NCBI GenBank assembly: GCA_949710005.1
Contig: OX453282.1
Span: 13,888,236 to 13,952,235, forward strand
Reading direction: 5' to 3'
Source: Ricordea florida
Lineage: Eukaryota; Cnidaria; Anthozoa; Corallimorpharia; Ricordeidae
DNA length: 64,000 nucleotides
This document shows positions 59,886 to 64,000 of this stretch, piece after piece. The notes under the pieces are model-generated. The model worked only from the letters and a program-made list of their open reading frames with translations, had not been told where the DNA came from and made no database searches. How positions within the stretch are numbered: the first letter of the stretch is position 1; each line of letters begins with the position of its first letter. The position numbers were made by a program, and so were the translations under genes.

Positions 59886-61138
59886 ATAAATAGATAAAGG
59901 AATTAGGTAAATATATAGAATAATTAGGTAAATATATAGGCTAGTTAGGCTAATACATAGGCTTATCCGATAAATAAATAAACTAATCAGGGAAATATAT
60001 AGTGTAATCAGGTAAATAATTGGACTAATAAAGTATATAAATCGGCCAATTCGGTAAACCCATCAGGCAATCAGGTAAATCGGATAAGTAGGTTAAGTCT
60101 TTAGGTAAATATATAGGCTAATCAGTTAAAAAGATAGGCTAATCAGACAAATAAATACGCAAATCGGGGAAAAATAATTAAACTAATGAAATAAGCATGT
60201 ATGGTAATCAAGTACATAGATGGGCAAACTACATAAAATCATCAGGCAATTAGGTAAGTAATTAGCCTAATTAGGACCCTACATAGGCTGATTACATAAG
60301 AAGAGGAAATAATTAAGAATATATAAAGTTTGATTAGGTAAATAAGTTAGGCTAGTTAGATATATAAGTGATCCAAACGGCTTAAAAAATAGGTTAATTA
60401 GGCAAATGCATAGGCTAATTAGGTAAAAAGATAAAAATATTAGATAATTATATAATCTAATCAGGTAAAAGGATGAGCTAGGCAGGTATATAAATAGGGC
60501 CAATCAGCTAGGCCCATAGGCCAAATAAATAAATACAAAGGCTAATCCCGCGAATCAGGTAAACCCATGAGGTTATCAAGTAACTAGATAGGCTAATTAG
60601 GGAAAGACATAGGCTGATTAGGTAAAGCGATAATCTGATTACGAAAGTATGTAGTCTAATAAGCTGAATAGTTAGGCTAAATAGGTATATAAGTAGGCCA
60701 ATCAGGCAAGCCTAACAGTCTAATAAATGGATACATAGGCTAATCCGGTAAATACATAGACAAATAAAATAAGCATATATCCTAATCTAGCACATACATA
60801 GATTAAAAAGGTAGAGTTTTCATTCAATAAGGTAAATAGATAGGCCAAGTAGGCAAATACATAGGCTATTAACATAAATAGATAAAGTAATTAGGTAAGA
60901 ATATAGGCTAATCAAGTAAATGGGTAAACTAATTAGGGAAATAGTTAGAGTTATCAGGTATATAAATGGCGAGTCAGATAGACTGCTAAGGTAATAAGGT
61001 AAATCTATAGGCTAATTAGGCAAAGACATAGGCTAATGAGATAAACAGATGAACTAATAAGGAAAATTTATAGTCTAATCGGCCATAAATATATGCATAT
61101 ATGCTTATCAGGTACATCAACAGATTAATTAGGTAAAG

Positions 61139-61183
61139 TAATCAGGCAATAAGCCCAACAGCCAAATGAATACACAGTTTAAT
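61139..61183 (-). repeat. Module P8 (inverted copy)
   Basis: Identical to P5 at the start of copy 4. Confidence 0.85.
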
Positions 61184-62547
61184 TAGTTTATCTATTTATC
61201 TAATTAGCCTATTTCTTTGCCTAATTAGCCTACTTACATAACTGGCTAGCCTATCTATCTATCTGACTAGCCTATATATTTCCCTAAATAGTATATCTAT
61301 TTATCTAATTAGCGTATGTTTTTGCCTAATTAGCCTTTCTATTTCCTGATTGCCTAATGAGTTTTCCTGACCAGACCATTTATAAACATGATAAGCTTAA
61401 CTTTCTAATTAGCTTATCTATTTGTCTAATTAGCTTATGTATATGCTAAATTAGTCTATTTACCTGCTTAGCCTATATATTTAACTAATTAGTTGATCCA
61501 TTTATCTTATTAACCTATTAATTAACCTATTCTTTTACCTGATTGGACAATTTATATACCTGACTAGCCTAACTAATTACCTGATTAACCTATACATTTC
61601 CCTAATTAGTTTATAGAGTTATCTAATTAGCCGATGTAGTGTCCTAATTAGCCTATCTATTTACCTAATTGCCTAATGAGTCTCATTAGTTTATCGTTTT
61701 ATCTAATTAGCCTGTCTTTGCCAAATTAGCCTATATATTTACTTATATGCCTGTTAGGTTTACCTAACTAGCCTATTTATATGTCTGATTAGGCTATCTA
61801 TTTACCTGATTAGCCTATATAGTTTCCTAATTAGTATTTCTATTTATCTGATTAGCTTATGAATTTGGTAATTGGCTTGTCTATTTAACTGATTGCCTAA
61901 TTACTTGACTTGATTAATTCGTGTATGTACTTAATAAGCATATGTGCTTAATTTATTTGTCTATGTATTTACCGGATTAGCCTATTTAATTATTTGGCTC
62001 TTGGGCTTACCTTTTTGGCCTGTTCTTCTACCTGATTAGATTATTTATTTATCTAACTAGTTTATTCTGTTATCTAAATAGTCTATGTATTTGCCTAATT
62101 AATCTATTTTTACATGATTGTGACAACTATTTACCTGATTAGACTATAAATTTTTCTAATTATATGATGTATTTATCTAATTAGATGATGTCTGCCTAAT
62201 TTGCCTATCTATTTTCCTGATTGCCTGATGGGTTTCTCTGATCTGCCCACTTATACACCTGATTACACTAACTATTTACTGATAAGACTATATATTTCCC
62301 TAATTAGTTTATCTAATTAGCCTATGTAATTGCCTAATTCGCCTACGTATTTAATTGATTGCCTGATGGGTTTATCTAGTTAGCCTATGTGTTTGCCTAA
62401 TTAGCCTATCTATTTAACTGATTGCCTGATGGGTTTATCTAATGAGCCTTTTTATATAATTGATCACCCTAACTATTTACCTGATTAGACTATATATTTT
62501 CTTGATAAGCTCATCTATTAATCTAAATAGCCTATGTAATTGCCCAA

Positions 62548-62619
62548 TTCGCCTATCTGGCGAAGATCATAGCGTATCTAGAGTAATCATAGCGTAATGC
62601 AAATGCATAGAGTAATCAG
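62548..62619 (+). repeat. Module Q9
   Basis: Identical to Q6, within copy 4. Confidence 0.9.
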
Positions 62620-63872
62620 ATAAATAGATAAAGGAATTAGGTAAATATATAGAATAATTAGGTAAATATATAGGCTAGTTAGGCTAATACATAGGCTTAT
62701 CCGATAAATAAATAAACTAATCAGGGAAATATATAGTGTAATCAGGTAAATAATTGGACTAATAAAGTATATAAATCGGCCAATTCGGTAAACCCATCAG
62801 GCAATCAGGTAAATCGGATAAGTAGGTTAAGTCTTTAGGTAAATATATAGGCTAATCAGTTAAAAAGATAGGCTAATCAGACAAATAAATACGCAAATCG
62901 GGGAAAAATAATTAAACTAATGAAATAAGCATGTATGGTAATCAAGTACATAGATGGGCAAACTACATAAAATCATCAGGCAATTAGGTAAGTAATTAGC
63001 CTAATTAGGACCCTACATAGGCTGATTACATAAGAAGAGGAAATAATTAAGAATATATAAAGTTTGATTAGGTAAATAAGTTAGGCTAGTTAGATATATA
63101 AGTGATCCAAACGGCTTAAAAAATAGGTTAATTAGGCAAATGCATAGGCTAATTAGGTAAAAAGATAAAAATATTAGATAATTATATAATCTAATCAGGT
63201 AAAAGGATGAGCTAGGCAGGTATATAAATAGGGCCAATCAGCTAGGCCCATAGGCCAAATAAATAAATACAAAGGCTAATCCCGCGAATCAGGTAAACCC
63301 ATGAGGTTATCAAGTAACTAGATAGGCTAATTAGGGAAAGACATAGGCTGATTAGGTAAAGCGATAATCTGATTACGAAAGTATGTAGTCTAATAAGCTG
63401 AATAGTTAGGCTAAATAGGTATATAAGTAGGCCAATCAGGCAAGCCTAACAGTCTAATAAATGGATACATAGGCTAATCCGGTAAATACATAGACAAATA
63501 AAATAAGCATATATCCTAATCTAGCACATACATAGATTAAAAAGGTAGAGTTTTCATTCAATAAGGTAAATAGATAGGCCAAGTAGGCAAATACATAGGC
63601 TATTAACATAAATAGATAAAGTAATTAGGTAAGAATATAGGCTAATCAAGTAAATGGGTAAACTAATTAGGGAAATAGTTAGAGTTATCAGGTATATAAA
63701 TGGCGAGTCAGATAGACTGCTAAGGTAATAAGGTAAATCTATAGGCTAATTAGGCAAAGACATAGGCTAATGAGATAAACAGATGAACTAATAAGGAAAA
63801 TTTATAGTCTAATCGGCTATAAATATATGCATATATGCTTATCAGGTACATCAACAGATTAATTAGGTAAAG

Positions 63873-63917
63873 TAATCAGGCAATAAGCCCAACAGCCAAA
63901 TGAATACACAGTTTAAT
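63873..63917 (-). repeat. Module P9 (inverted copy)
   Basis: Start of the fifth, incomplete 2,734-bp unit. Confidence 0.85.
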
Positions 63918-64000
63918 TAGTTTATCTATTTATCTAATTAGCCTATTTCTTTGCCTAATTAGCCTACTTACATAACTGGCTAGCCTATCTATCTATCTGA

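Larger units (their letters stand above)
58405..61138 (+). repeat. 2,734-bp higher-order unit, copy 3
   Basis: Variant bases noted: G at 58,537, A at 60,155 and A at 60,273. It pairs with copy 2 at the first site and with copy 4 at the later ones. Confidence 0.9.
61139..63872 (+). repeat. 2,734-bp higher-order unit, copy 4
   Basis: Variant bases noted: C at 61,271, A at 62,889, A at 63,007 and a private T at 63,818. A fifth copy begins at 63,873 and is cut by the window end. Confidence 0.9.
51939..64000. repeat. Satellite A block A4 with a homogeneous 2,734-bp array
   Basis: This 12-kb AT-rich array runs to the window edge. From P5 onward it is a tandem array of a 2,734-bp unit in the order P-minus, F arm (~1.36 kb), Q-plus, R arm (~1.25 kb). 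Landmarks recur at exactly 2,734 bp: GGACCC at 52,072, 54,806, 57,540, 60,274 and 63,008. The stretch 51,939-52,936 is an older, more diverged R arm. All Q copies face the same way, unlike A2 and A3. The 74-codon frames on the minus strand recur only because the unit does, and I do not call them genes. Confidence 0.97.

Overview
The window is almost entirely tandemly repeated DNA from a eukaryotic, most likely animal, genome. No bacterial-type gene, operon, rRNA or tRNA was seen. The organism cannot be named from the sequence. The only non-repetitive island (47,022-48,834) has a polyadenylation hexamer behind an open frame, paired CCAAT boxes and an octamer motif, which is eukaryotic gene architecture.

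Two unrelated satellites alternate. Satellite A is AT-rich, with degenerate 20-22 bp monomers (consensus near GCCTATNTATTTRCCTAATTA). It fills 1-2,153, 13,917-20,605, 30,847-35,996 and 51,939-64,000. Satellite B is a 9-bp repeat in which a constant heptamer TGTAGTA (TACTACA on the other strand) alternates with two variable bases. It fills 2,315-13,916, 20,768-30,846, 36,159-47,021 and 48,835-51,776. Both satellites flip strand polarity again and again, and most flips occur at short conserved modules. In A these are here called P and Q. In B they are called alpha, beta, gamma and delta.

The boundaries are conserved too. A ~160 bp junction element J, with a TATA-like stretch and a hairpin, starts each B block at 2,154, 20,606 and 35,997. 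An inverted copy at 51,777-51,938 closes the last block. A second junction E ends the first two B blocks (13,898 and 30,830). J recurs 18.45 kb and then 15.39 kb apart, so the composite J-B-E-A is itself a very large repeat. The A arms on either side of every B block have opposite higher-order orientation, which puts each B block on an axis of inverted symmetry. A4 is a near-perfect tandem array of a 2,734-bp unit.

The island at 47,022-48,834 interrupts satellite B. It holds one modest minus-strand open frame (124 codons, coiled coil, AATAAA 23 bp past the stop), a second possible exon-like frame, a promoter-like stretch and flanks rich in TTTAAG/CTTAAA. It could be a transposable element inserted into B or a remnant of a host gene. 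All the very long open frames elsewhere are by-products of the 9-bp period and are not annotated as genes. The most interesting possibility is a satellite with built-in, conserved punctuation (J, Q, P and the switch modules) that may direct transcription, binding or rearrangement.
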